Notes under the pieces: model-generated | What the model was told of the DNA's origin: nothing | Database searches by the model: none | What the model saw: the letters and a program-made list of their open reading frames with translations, nothing else | Shown: positions 22,624 through 32,569 of the stretch, piece after piece | Layout: the number at the start of each line of letters is the position of its first letter | Position numbering within the stretch: position 1 is the first letter of the stretch | Source: Topomyia yanbarensis | Lineage: Eukaryota; Arthropoda; Insecta; Diptera; Culicidae | Direction: 5' to 3' | Length of the DNA stretch: 64,000 bases | Assembly (NCBI RefSeq): GCF_030247195.1 | Contig: NC_080672.1 | Location: forward strand, 12,276,001 to 12,340,000 | Translations under genes and position numbers: made by a program

Positions 22624-23484
22624 ACGCGTCGCAGTTTATTCGATGAAAAAGAGGCGACCAGCGACGCTTGCTTTTTGAGTGAATATTACCGACCAATCAT
22701 GGATCAAATAATTACTACTTTCATAAAATCCATTTTTTCCGCTATTTTCAGTAATTGTACGTACTACCGAATTGGATACAAAATTGTTGTACATATTTCC
22801 AATCAGATAGCGTAATAATCTTATACTCAGTTGCGTTTCGGCTTCGCCTCATCAGAAGTGAGAAATTTTGTTTTTTACCAAATTTTCCTCCTTAGGGTTA
22901 AATATAGCATAGTAATAATCGTATTTTTCCATTCAGTACAACGGCAGATATTCACGTTTAAAATATCGGGTAAAATTCCGGCAGCAAATTTTGAAACGGG
23001 ACCCCTATATTGAAACGTTAGAAGTATTCTACTTCAAAAATGTACAAAAACCAACAACTCAGGAAACGGGTTTGGGTATAGTCACCCGACCCGCTAGTAC
23101 AACAAATCTTGCACGGAACCTGATTCCTCTCCGGCATTACCTTACGGCATTACTTCGACAAGAGAATTTTTGAAGTAGAATACCTCTAACGTTTCAATAT
23201 GGGGGTCCCTTTTGAAAAATTTCTGCTGAGATATTTTCCCAGTCTTCAAATGCGATTAACATCCGTTGTACTAATCGAAATCGCTATATTTTTGCATTAT
23301 CTGAACGGAAATATGTGCACGTATATTGTACTTGATCCCGTAAAATGTACGTCTATGATAGATAACGAAAATAATGTAATTTGTAAAGGTGGTAATTATC
23401 TGCGCTGATTGGTCCGTACAATTCGACCAAGCAACGAGCGTTGTTAGGACTGCCTCTTTTTTATCAAATGAACCATTCGCCAGG

Positions 23485-23491
23485 TATAAAA
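23485..23491 (+). promoter_or_regulatory. TATA-like box in right foldback arm
   Basis: TATAAAA is preceded by GATTGGTC at 23407-23414 and followed about 30 bp later by TTCGTCAGC. Spacing agrees with a Pol II core promoter and with the mirrored left arm. Confidence 0.45.
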
Positions 23492-23894
23492 ACGACACAT
23501 AAGAGAAAATTCGTCAGCTTGCTTTCTGACCTCGTAGTAGCTGCTGCGTTTTGTGTCAGCTCAAACACTTCGGTTGGAATATATTCAATGACTGCCGCCA
23601 GGCATCATTTCTTTTTTCGGAGTTCAATATGCGGATTGCAAGTGTGCGCATGCGAAGGGGTGGTTGAGTGCGAAAGACCCCGATCTCTTGCTCTTTAAAT
23701 TATGCGTGGCGGGCTCAGATAAATTCATCATTTGGTTAATTTTCTTTTGGCAAGCGGTAGTATGATTGACGATGACGATTTTAATAGCATTGGTTGTTGT
23801 GTTGTGTGAAGGAGATGATGTTGGCTTATTGGATACTGATATAATATGTTTCTGCCGTTGATTTGATACTCGGAGCAAACTGGGATAGCTTTTT

Positions 23895-23943
23895 ACATAT
23901 CATCTATGTATATGTTGTTATAAACACAGTTTAATTGTATAAC
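23895..23943 (+). repeat. 49-bp direct repeat, left of LOA copy 2
   Basis: This block (ACATATCATC...GTATAAC) is identical to 28739-28787. It belongs to the outer end of the foldback element and is duplicated around the LOA insertion. The last three bases may belong to either side, so the duplication is 46-49 bp. Confidence 0.85.
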
Positions 23944-23947
23944 CAGC

Positions 23948-24078
23948 AGCGGGGGCTGACTGCGGGTGTGGTAGGACGAGGTAGTGGGCCCTATACGTTC
24001 TAGGCCTAAATACCACATGCCCTAAAGCAGCCCTGACAAGGCGAGCCAGCGCCGCCTTTAAATAAGCGCTTAGCCCAA
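23948..24078 (+). other. 131-bp leader module shared with the RTE-like element at 44.9 kb
   Basis: This stretch matches the complement of 44931-45061 over its full 131 bp with three differences that I can see. Weaker similarity continues on both sides. Here it forms the extreme 5' end of a LOA element. It contains no long frame. Confidence 0.85.
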
Positions 24079-24937
24079 ATCCCTCTCGTCCCGTTATCCT
24101 TCCTTCCTTCCTTCCTTCTGCGGCTGTTCGCCCATCTAAATATGGAAGCTGTTCTTCAATGTCAGCTTCTTTCACCGAACAGCCTAGATAAGCCGTGTAG
24201 TGTCGGTAGTGGTTGTTTCAACCGGCTAAGAATTACACTACGGACTACCTGTTTCAGTGGTAAAAATCTACCAAACAGGGAACCCCAATTCCATAGTGTC
24301 ATGCGACCCGTACTATGGGTAAAATTGTTGAGGGGGTTTAAAACATTCTCAATGGCGAACGGAGCCTGGGAAAAGTTGGGCGAACTCCCCAGTATGCTGC
24401 ATTACGCAGCGGAACGTTCACTCTACACACCGAAGTTTTTTTTTACCGATGATCTGCCTAATTTTGCCGAATTTTGTTGGCTGGGGGTTTGCTGAGACTC
24501 TCGGCTGATGGTAGTTCGGTGAAGTTTTGTTGAGTTTCGATTATCAAATTTCGATGTGTACAGATGAACCTGCCCAGAGGCCGTGTGGTATCCGGCCTAG
24601 AATTGAGCCACTGGAGTCCTGCTCCCATGTCGTAGGAGGCGACTGAAAGTAGGAGACCCTAAGTCATGGTGTAGTGCCGTGCCGAGGACTTAATGACTGG
24701 AGGGTCTAAAATATGCCAGTCGCGCACGGAGCATTTTGGGTTTTGCCCTTACTGTGTTATGCGAATCTCTGACACAGTGGACCATTATTTTCTTCGCAAA
24801 TCGTGGGAATCAAATGATCATGTCCCATTTAAACCTGATATGGCTCGCTAAATGCGTTAACATCCCAACTCGCTTGGTGTCCTCTAGTTGTTGTGCAATT
24901 TGTGTTGGAGATGAAATGTACAGTTCTCTAATCAACA

Positions 24938-26121
24938 ATGGTTAGAATAGCACAAGTCAATCTCCAACATAAACGTACAGCAACTATGAATTTATCTCGA
25001 CTCATGCAGGAAGGTAAAGCTTCCATAGCATTGGTTCAAGAACCGTATTTCCATAAAGGAAACTTCTATTTTGGAAAGTTACTTAACACTGCCTTCATTG
25101 CTTACAACAAGACAGGCATGACTAACCCACGTGAAATGCCTCGTGCTTGCATTCTTGCAAATAAGGCTATTGACGCATGTCTCATATCGGAGCTCACAAC
25201 TCGCGATATCTGTGTTGTCACAGTTACATTGACTGTCGGAAACGTAGAAAAAAATATATATATTGTTCAGCATATCTACCGCATAACGAATCATCTCCTT
25301 CTGATGATTTCAAAAGCGTTGTATCATATTGTAGCAGAAATGGGCTTCCGCTCATTATCGGCAGTGATGCGAATGCTCATCACATCATTTGGGGCAGCTC
25401 GGACATCGATCTGAGAGGCTCTGAACTGATGGAGTACATAAGTAGTACAAATCTTCATATTCTGAATGTGGGAAACCGACCAACTTTTGCGAAGTCTGGG
25501 AGGGAGGAGGTGTTAGACATAACACTTTGCTCTGATAGAATTTTGCATGAACTGGGAAATTGGCAGGTTCCAAATGAAACTGAACTGTCTCTATCCGATC
25601 ATAACTATATTTTTCGATCATTTTGATGTCACCTTCAATGTGGTGACATATCGTAATCCTAAGTCTACAAACTGGGACCTCTTTTTGGAAAACTTGGCGA
25701 CTAAATTTCATGGATATTTTCCAACAATTAGTCAACTACACGACTTAGATGACGTCGTGGATACGACAAACTCATTCATACTAGCATCCTACGAAGAAGC
25801 TTGTCCACTTCGTACTGTTAAATCGACTAGGGGAACCCCTTGGTGGAGGGCTGAGCTTGAAAGAATGAAGAAAGTTATGAGAAGAGCTTGGAACCGGCGT
25901 CAGCGTGATGACTCCAGGGCTTTCAGGTCAGCTCGTAGTGCATATAAGAAATGTCTTAGATCTGCAGAACGGGCTGGCTGGCAAAGCCAATGCACTAATG
26001 TCTGTAGTCTGAACGAGGCTAGCAGATTAAATAAAATTCTCTCCAAATCGAATGATTTTCAGATGAAATCCTTAAAAACCAGAGATGGTGTTTATGTGAC
26101 GGACGAAAAAGATGTTGTTTA
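24938..26121 (+). pseudogene. LOA ORF2 endonuclease and linker, two frames
   Basis: MVRIAQVNLQHKRTA opens the AP endonuclease. EP of VQEPYF carries the metal-binding Glu. SDANAHHIIWGSS carries the conserved Asp and Asn. LDITLCSDRI and SLSDHNYIF (the SDH motif) close it. The linker contains GTPWWRAELERMK. Frame changes are needed near 25280 and 25600. The start ATG matches copy 1. Confidence 0.85.
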
Positions 26122-27060
26122 TTGTCTCTTCGACACACACCCTATTCAGGTTGTATCGATCCGGAGTTGAACAATGTTCACAGATCTCATTCTGGTGATT
26201 CGGACTCGTGGGCGTTAGCACGCACATTGGTCTCCACTGAATCGGTCAAGTGGGCAGTTGACAGCTTTGCTCCATACAAATCACCCGGAAAAGATGGAAT
26301 ACTTCCCGTGCTACTGCAAAAGGGATTTGGTATTCTTAAACATGTCTTGAAAAAGATTTTGCTTTCCAGTCTTGCTACCGGGTATATCCCGAAAGCATGG
26401 CGAGAAATAACTGTTAGATTTATTCCCAAAGGGGGGGCGCTCAAGCTATGAAGAAGCCAAGAGTTTTAGGCCTATCAGCTTAAGTTCTTTTCTTCTGAAA
26501 GCTTTGGAACGGATAATCGATCATCACATCAGGAACGTTAGTTTAGTTGAATATCCACTGCACAAAATGCAACAAGCATATCAGTGTGGGAAATCCACGA
26601 TCACTCTGCTTCACGATGTTGTTTACAACATTGAGAAAGCCTTCTCGCTCAAGCAATCTAGCTTGGGTGTATTCCTAGATATTGAGGGTGCTTTTGACAA
26701 TGTGTCCTTCCAGTCTATTCTGGAAGCGACGCGCGGTCATGGGATACCTGCATGTATCTCAGGTTGGATAAACGCAATGCTTAGTAACCGCATACTTTGC
26801 TCGTCACTGCGACAGGCTGAGATACGGAAGTTGAGTATTTGCGGTTGTCCTCAGGGCGGCGTTCTGTCACCTTTGTTATGGAACTTAGTAGCTGACGGCT
26901 TGTTGAAGAAACTCAATGAGCTTGGATTTCCAACCTACGGGTTTGCTGACGATTACCAAATACTAATTACTGGATTTTGCATCGGAACAATCTTTGACTG
27001 AATGCAACAGGCATTAAGAGCCGTTTCACGAAGAAGCGAATAACAACCGGGGTTCGTCCC
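26122..27060 (+). pseudogene. LOA ORF2 reverse transcriptase, interrupted
   Basis: RT blocks are readable in order: YKSPGKDGI, WREITVRFIPKGG, FRPISLSS, FLDIEGAFDNV (first catalytic Asp), GCPQGGVLSPLLWN and YGFADDYQI (both catalytic Asp intact). There is a +1 event at the CACACCC stretch near 26150, another at a G run near 26434, and a TGA at 26999. The segment after the TGA jumps to TKKRITTGVRP, a deletion of about 30 codons. Confidence 0.85.
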
Positions 27061-28521
27061 TTGCAGTTCTTTGATTCTGAGCTGCTGTGTGCAGATCAAG
27101 TCAAATACGTTGGAGTCATATTGGATTCCAAACTGAATTGGTCTGCTCACATTGAGTTCAGAGTCAAGAAAGCGTGCATGGCCTTCGGGCAGTGCAGACG
27201 AACTTTTGGAAAGACCTGGGGTCTCAAACCTAAATACATCTATTGGATTTACACGACAATTGTACGTCCAATACTGTCATACGGATGCCTTGTGTGGTGG
27301 CAGAGGGGAGAGGTGGTGACAGTCCAGTCAAAGCTAAACCATCTGCAAAGAATGGCGCTCATGGCGTTGACTGGTGCTTTCACCACGACTCCGACTGCTG
27401 CTCTTGAGGCACTTCTAAATATCAAACCATTACACATACACTTAAAACAAGAAGCACTATCATGTGCATACAGACTGCAGGTTACTGGGCTTTGGAACAG
27501 TAATCATGTTGATCTTGCTACCAGTCATACACGATTGTGGTCACAAATGGTTACATGGGGTGAAGATATTCTTGCTCCCAGCGATATTACACTCACTTGT
27601 AGTTTTCCTTACAGGACATTTCATGTGAAGATTCCCTCTCGAGAGGAGTGGTTGTCTGGCTTTATGGAAAGACAACAACAAACGCAAGTGGCTTGTTACA
27701 CTGACGGTTCTCTGATGGAGGCACGTGCTGGTGCTGGTGTCTACTGTCGTGAAATGAGATTGGAACAATCTCACTCACTAGGTAGATACTGTACTGTATT
27801 CCAAGCAGAAATCTTTGCGATTATGTGCGGGGTGCAATCGGCCCTTCAACTGAGTTTGTCCGGCAGAGTTATAAACTTCTGCTCCGATAGTCAGGCTGCA
27901 ATCAAGGCCCTTAGCTCAGACAAATCCCGGTCCAAGCTAGTGATCGCGTGCCGAACCCAAATCGAAGAACTAAGCATTGTCAATACTATCTACCTTGTCT
28001 GGGTGCCCGGACATTGCGGTATTACTGGAAATGAATGGGCTGACGAACTGGCCAGGGCAGGTTCAGCGATTGACTTCGTTGTTCCTGAGCCCGCGCTGCC
28101 AATTTCGACAAGTTGGATAAGGGAAAAAATACGGTCCTGGGCTTCGTCCGAGCACCGCAATTATTGGAGAAATCTACAAACGTGTCGCCAAACAAAGGCG
28201 TTTCTAGAACAACCATGCCCAGTGGTTTCGAAAAATCTCTTACATTTTTCGAAGCTCCACTGCGGCATGCTGACCAGGGCTTTAACCGGCCACTGCAAAC
28301 TCAATTATCACATGGCAACTATTCAGCGCGCTGAGTCTTTTTCATGTGATCTTTGTGAATCCGACTACGGAACCTCATATCATCTGATATGCAACTGTCC
28401 AGCGGTAGCGCAATTGCGATTTCGAGTCTTCAGCCGTCCTTATATAGACGAAACCATGTTTGGTCGACTGAAACTCAGAGACATACTAAAGCTTCTTATC
28501 CAATGTGGTAAAGAGCTTTAG
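27061..28521 (+). CDS. LOA ORF2 C-terminal part: RT thumb, RNase H, Cys/His tail (486 codons open)
   Basis: This is the longest open frame in the window. Residues 1-140 are the RT thumb (YVGVILDSKLNWSAHI, then IVRPILSYGCLVWW). Residues 209-335 are RNase H with its active-site set: D215 (CYTDGS), E250 (FQAEIFAI), D276 (FCSDSQAA), H318 and D328 (GHCGITGNEWADELA). The tail has C429, C432, H441 and C446 (CDLC...YHLICNC). RNase H removes the RNA strand during second-strand synthesis. The ATG at 27061 is only the first Met after an upstream stop, not a true start; the native protein begins at 24938. Confidence 0.8.
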   Translation: MQFFDSELLCADQVKYVGVILDSKLNWSAHIEFRVKKACMAFGQCRRTFGKTWGLKPKYIYWIYTTIVRPILSYGCLVWWQRGEVVTVQSKLNHLQRMALMALTGAFTTTPTAALEALLNIKPLHIHLKQEALSCAYRLQVTGLWNSNHVDLATSHTRLWSQMVTWGEDILAPSDITLTCSFPYRTFHVKIPSREEWLSGFMERQQQTQVACYTDGSLMEARAGAGVYCREMRLEQSHSLGRYCTVFQAEIFAIMCGVQSALQLSLSGRVINFCSDSQAAIKALSSDKSRSKLVIACRTQIEELSIVNTIYLVWVPGHCGITGNEWADELARAGSAIDFVVPEPALPISTSWIREKIRSWASSEHRNYWRNLQTCRQTKAFLEQPCPVVSKNLLHFSKLHCGMLTRALTGHCKLNYHMATIQRAESFSCDLCESDYGTSYHLICNCPAVAQLRFRVFSRPYIDETMFGRLKLRDILKLLIQCGKEL

Positions 28522-28738
28522 GCTTATTCGCAGGCAAGTTGAACTACTTGTGAGTTTAACTTACCTGTTGTTTATTTTTGTTTTGTGCTGTTATTTTTCC
28601 CTCCCTTCCAATTCTACTTCCCCACACCTCCTTGTCCTTTCCTTCCGCTCAGGAAATGATGAAAACACACGGCAAGGCACAAATCCCCGACTACGTCCGG
28701 GGAACGTGCCATTTGAGCCAATATATTCTGATTCTGAT

Positions 28739-28787
28739 ACATATCATCTATGTATATGTTGTTATAAACACAGTTTAATTGTATAAC
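28739..28787 (+). repeat. 49-bp direct repeat, right of LOA copy 2
   Basis: An exact second copy of the block lies directly after the (TTCTGAT)-type 3' end of LOA copy 2. It is best read as a target-site duplication. Confidence 0.85.
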
Positions 28788-29055
28788 TGCTGCCTGTATG
28801 ACGGGATTTACAGACTCTTGATAGCCTCCTACAGACGTAGCAAGAAATCTATAAAGAGTAAAAAAGTAATAGTATTTAGCAAAATTGTACTAGAATAACT
28901 GTATTCGACTACGAGTGATTCCTTCATTAATAGTATTCTCATTTCAATCTCAATCTATTTGTTAATTAATATTCTAGTGTAACTAGGATTTACACAACCA
29001 TCTAGAGACATTTACAGACATTTTAATTATTCTTCTGCAGACATTTCATAAAAAA
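28788..29055. other. Unassigned stretch
   Basis: This AT-rich DNA lies between the LOA duplication and a repeat-family copy. No feature is supported. Confidence 0.4.
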
Positions 29056-30421
29056 AACCTATTTTAATCCACCTAGCGGTGCAATTGTGCCTTTCTCAAT
29101 CATGAATCACGAGAATGTGTGCGTTGTTTATATTCATTAAAAACTTTTAAATGCATATATTACATTTTATTATTATACATCACATGACAACTATATACAG
29201 GAAAATAAATCATTATTCGAGTTCTAAAATTTTGAAAAAGAAAAAACAGCCACGGTAATATTGAACTGAAAAAAGGTGCGAAATCGGCAGTCTCAAAAAA
29301 TCGATTTTTATAAAAAAAAAAAATTTCGAGATAACATAAAATCTCGACGTTTCATGCATTTTAAAGATGTTTGGCATCAAAAATACGAATTCGATTTCTG
29401 AAATTTCATTGGGTCCCCCCTTTGGAAAAAAAAATTGAGTTTCGGCTTATATGGGAATTTCATATGTGACCGGACGATTTAGTCTATATTTCCGGACCCA
29501 TTTGGGATTTGGGACTAAGTTTGTGAAAATCGGCCCTACCATTTCCGGGAAACTGATGTGAGTTCGTAAATTTTGAAAGATGGCCGCTTTTCCCAGGCAC
29601 TTCCGGAACCGTCTATGGTGGTCAATGTAGTGAACGAAAGTTTGGTTGGCCGTCGGTGACCTAGAACAGCAAATTTAAGTTGTTTGAGAGACATTTTAGC
29701 GAAATTTTTACCTTTTTTGCTTTCATCGGAGTATCGGTTTGAATCACAATTTGCTATGTGATCGCACGCCACAACCTGTAACTCCGGAACCGGAAGTCGG
29801 ATCGGGATGAAATTAAATAGCCATTTACGGGGACGCAATACCTTTCATTTGAGGCCAAGTTTAGTCGAATCGGTCTAGCCATCTCCGAGAAACCGATGTG
29901 ACTGTTATTCTGAATTTAGATACTTCCGCCGGGGCTTCCGGAACCGAGGATGGTGGCCAATGTGGCCAAATAGACTTTGAATGGATGTTAGTGACCTAAT
30001 GCTACAAATCGAAGCAGTTGTGGTCATATTTTGGATAAATTTTCACCTTTATACATTCATTGCAGAATTTATTAAAATCGACATTTTCTGCGTGTTCGTA
30101 CTTGTCACCCTGTAATTCCGGAACCGGTAGTCGGATCCATTAGAAATTCAATAGCAGCCTATGGGAACGTTGCACCTTTCATTTGAGACTAAGTTTGTCA
30201 AAATCGGTTCAGCCATCTCTGAGAAAAATGAGTGACATTTTTGGTCACATACACACACACATACACACACATACATACATACACACATACATACACACAC
30301 AGACATTTGCCGAACTCGACGAACTGAATCGAATGGTATATGTCACTCGGCCCTCCGGGCCTCCGTTAAAAAGTCGGTTTTCAGAGCAATTTCAATACCT
30401 TTCTATTGAGAAAGGCAAAAC
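29056..30421 (-). repeat. Abundant interspersed repeat family, copy 1 (reverse orientation)
   Basis: One end is TAATCCACCTAGCGGTGCAA (29060s), the other ATTGAGAAAGGCAAAAC (30405-30421). Inside are at least two diverged tandem units with TCCGGAACCG, then TTTCATTTGAG and AGCCATCTC(T/C)GAGAAA. A (CA/CATA)n tract and TCACTCGGCCCTCCGGGCC follow. The same modules occur reversed at 53791-54890 and degraded at 45420-47075. No protein motif was found; the superfamily is unknown to me. Confidence 0.75.
30248..30301 (+). repeat. (CA)n/(CATA)n microsatellite
   Basis: This is an imperfect dinucleotide and tetranucleotide tract inside the repeat-family copy. The 53.9-kb copy has the complementary TG/TATG tract at the same place. 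Confidence 0.9.
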
Positions 30422-31534
30422 ATGTGGTATCGCAGCCTGGCACTACATTTGTTGTGGGTTATTCTCATACGTGGCAATTGCAGGGTTATTGCGAAAACGC
30501 CACGCTAAGAAACCTGTTTGGTGAAGGTTTGAACATATTATGTATAGGGTATTCGTCTTAACTCTCTAATGCTGACATTCCACGCGCAAATACCCTTCTG
30601 CTGGCTCTTAACTGTAAAGTAAGTACAATTTACAGTAAGTCCATAAAATTTGTTATCCGATTTGGCCCTTAATTTACTTTATTTGTACATGCCATACTTT
30701 AAAGTGGCCTATTTCTAAAAATATTCAGTAAGCGAATGCATTTTGATTCCACTATACATATGTGTAATGAAATATTCAATAATCGGGGCCGGTGGGTAAT
30801 ACGAGTAGTAAAGGTAGTACTATCCAAGGTGCTTAGAGTTATAAGGTGATACGTCTTTGGCAGTAACTGGGTGAGGAATGAGGTAAGCATGCAGCAAGCT
30901 GCGGAGTAGAAAACTGACGGCGAACAACTTTGTTTACATACTGAAATCCAAGCAAACATGCATGGGGATGTAGTAAACAATGTTGTTAGCTGTCGTTTCT
31001 AGACCCAACATGGCTGATCGGCGATTTCGAGGATCGAGGATCGTAAGGTGATAGTACCAAGGATCGTAATAAAAGCTCCTTGGTACTATCCACTTGAAAA
31101 TAATCGGGTTGGTAATTACCCACTTGAAACTTTGGAACAAACCTAACATTTGAATTTTGCAACGCATGTGTCATGGGTGCACGTTTGAAATTTTCAAGGT
31201 ATGATCAAAATTCCATTTGCACAAACGCGTCGCAAGTGATTTATGTGAATGTAATACAAGCGTATGTAGAGGTATATGGGATAAAATACACCCCTAAGAA
31301 AATATAATCATAACTTAGCTAAAGACCATCAATTGAGAGAATTTAATTAATGATATCATTTAGCCAATATGTTACTCTGAAATCACAATCGCTTTGCAAT
31401 ATATTCAGCAACATGAAAGCTATTCAATTTTCCAAAATCATAAATTGCTCTTTGAAAAATGGGCAGGCCAAAACACACCTGTGCAGGGGTAAAATGTACC
31501 ACAACAACGGGGCACAATACATCATAACAAATAT
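30422..31534. other. Unassigned stretch with one strong hairpin
   Basis: No gene motif is seen. A perfect hairpin lies at 31050-31090. Confidence 0.4.
31050..31090. repeat. Perfect 14-bp stem hairpin
   Basis: GATAGTACCAAGGA (31050-31063) is exactly complementary to 31077-31090, with a 13-base loop. Related but diverged GTACTATCC lies near 30821. Function unknown. Confidence 0.75.
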
Positions 31535-31665
31535 CGAAATTGCTGATTTTAATGCAGAAGGTAGCAAAAATTGCAGCATTCGAATTAACAGCCTATGTGT
31601 ATTCTACTTCACTTCGGTTATGTCTCTGACATTACCTACCCATCTTTTTTGTGCACAGCACACAC
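31535..31665 (+). repeat. MITE fragment related to the 21.2-21.5 kb element
   Basis: AAAATTGCAG, ATTCTACTTCACTTCGG and GACATTACCTACCCATC follow in the same order as the right half of the 21-kb MITE. Confidence 0.6.
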
Positions 31666-31869
31666 TCCTATCCAACTAGTTCTTTCAGTAGGGTTACAGC
31701 ACCCATCCTCGACACACTACCAGTTTTCGACCATCCACATAACGTGGCAATTTCTGTATGGTGGTAGGAAAGCTAGCTGTGGGTCTAGAATAAGTGCTCT
31801 TCCCCTACGAGGACAAACTGGACGGCAAACTGCAGACTGTCTAATTTACTGAGCTCTTCAGTTCCCTTG

Positions 31870-32345
31870 TGCCATTTAGTACTACTTCCTCGTTGAGCTT
31901 CCCACTACTCGGTCTAATCCCCGACGATGGATCTAGCCTACTCCGACGAAGAGTTCCCCGGCGAGAAGTTCGAAAGCGAGCCAACCAGCCAGGTGCCGAG
32001 GTCAGTTCGGCGATTCCGGTAGAGTAGGGCGTCCGGCGCGACTTTTGGTGTCTCGTCGCGGTCTACGCAATCTTGTTCCCGGTGGCGAATCTGACTGTAC
32101 GCTGGCGGAGAGTTTCCCGGCGAAAGAAGTTCTCCCGATACCGATTCTTATTTGGTTTCAGTACCACAACTTCTTGAGCCCTTTGGCTCCGTGACCGGTT
32201 CCATTTAGCGCCGCAACTCCTTTAAGCCCTTTATCTCTCTTCTTGGGCCATTTACCACTACTTCCTTGATGAGCCATTCATCTCCTCGACTTGTTCGCGA
32301 AATCCTCGGTTTAGTCCCCGACGATGGACCTGACCTGCTCCTACA
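31870..32345. repeat. GC-rich direct repeat, two units about 380 bp apart
   Basis: GCCATTTA..ACTACTTCCT and CCCCGACGATGG(A)CCT..CCTCC occur near 31874-31950 and again near 32246-32343. The region is notably GC-rich. It may be the leader of a retroelement, but no frame supports this. Confidence 0.55.
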
Positions 32346-32569
32346 GCATCTGTTTTTCTATTCTGTGTCGCTATCAGCACGATGACTCCTACAAAAATAT
32401 CCGATAATACAGAACCCCTCCGAGTATTCACATATTTCTTACTTTGAATCTTTGTTATTGCGTCCATATCACGTACGCTGTCACGGTCAAGCATATCCCC
32501 TGATGTTGCGCCCCTAGGCAAAGGGATGTACCTTTGCATTTCTACCCCACTAAAAGCTCAAATGGCGTA

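Larger units (their letters stand above)
21980..23943. mobile_element. 2-kb foldback element with promoter-like arms
   Basis: Left arm (about 21980-23041) and right arm (about 23163-23943) are diverged reverse complements. Mirrored blocks include TTTACG/ATATCATC at the outer ends, CGGAGCAAACTG, GTTGATTTGATAC, CTTATTGGAT, CATGACTGCCGCCAGGC and an inner 55-bp block CTACTTCAAAAAT. Each arm has, reading outward from the centre, GATTGGTC, then TATAAAA 76-78 bp later, then an initiator-like CGT(C/T)AG about 30 bp after that. The right outer end is interrupted by LOA copy 2. Confidence 0.7.
23944..28738 (+). mobile_element. LOA-clade (Lian-like) retrotransposon, copy 2, nearly full length
   Basis: About 4.8 kb: a leader (23944-24937), ORF2 from 24938 and a 3' UTR of about 215 bases ending in TTCTGATTCTGAT. 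Flanking 46-49-bp duplications mark the insertion. ORF2 shows single-base indels, some in homopolymers (for example G7 at 26431-26437), and a deletion of roughly 30 codons after the FADD box. It is therefore inactive as sequenced. No ORF1 was recognised in the leader; the open frame at 24142-24495 resembles nothing I know. Confidence 0.9.

Noticed and set aside
22203..22696. Similar frames in the two foldback arms (KFVSL.SD block) as a small protein family
   Set aside because: The similarity follows from the DNA being inverted copies; the frames have no common start or stop and overlap the promoter-like boxes.
21980..23943. A pair of LTRs from an LTR retrotransposon
   Set aside because: The two copies are inverted, not direct, and there is no gag-pol, primer site or TG..CA border.
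30183..30524. 113-codon frame with His/Thr/Tyr repeats
   Set aside because: It is translation of the (CA/CATA)n tract within a repeat-family copy.
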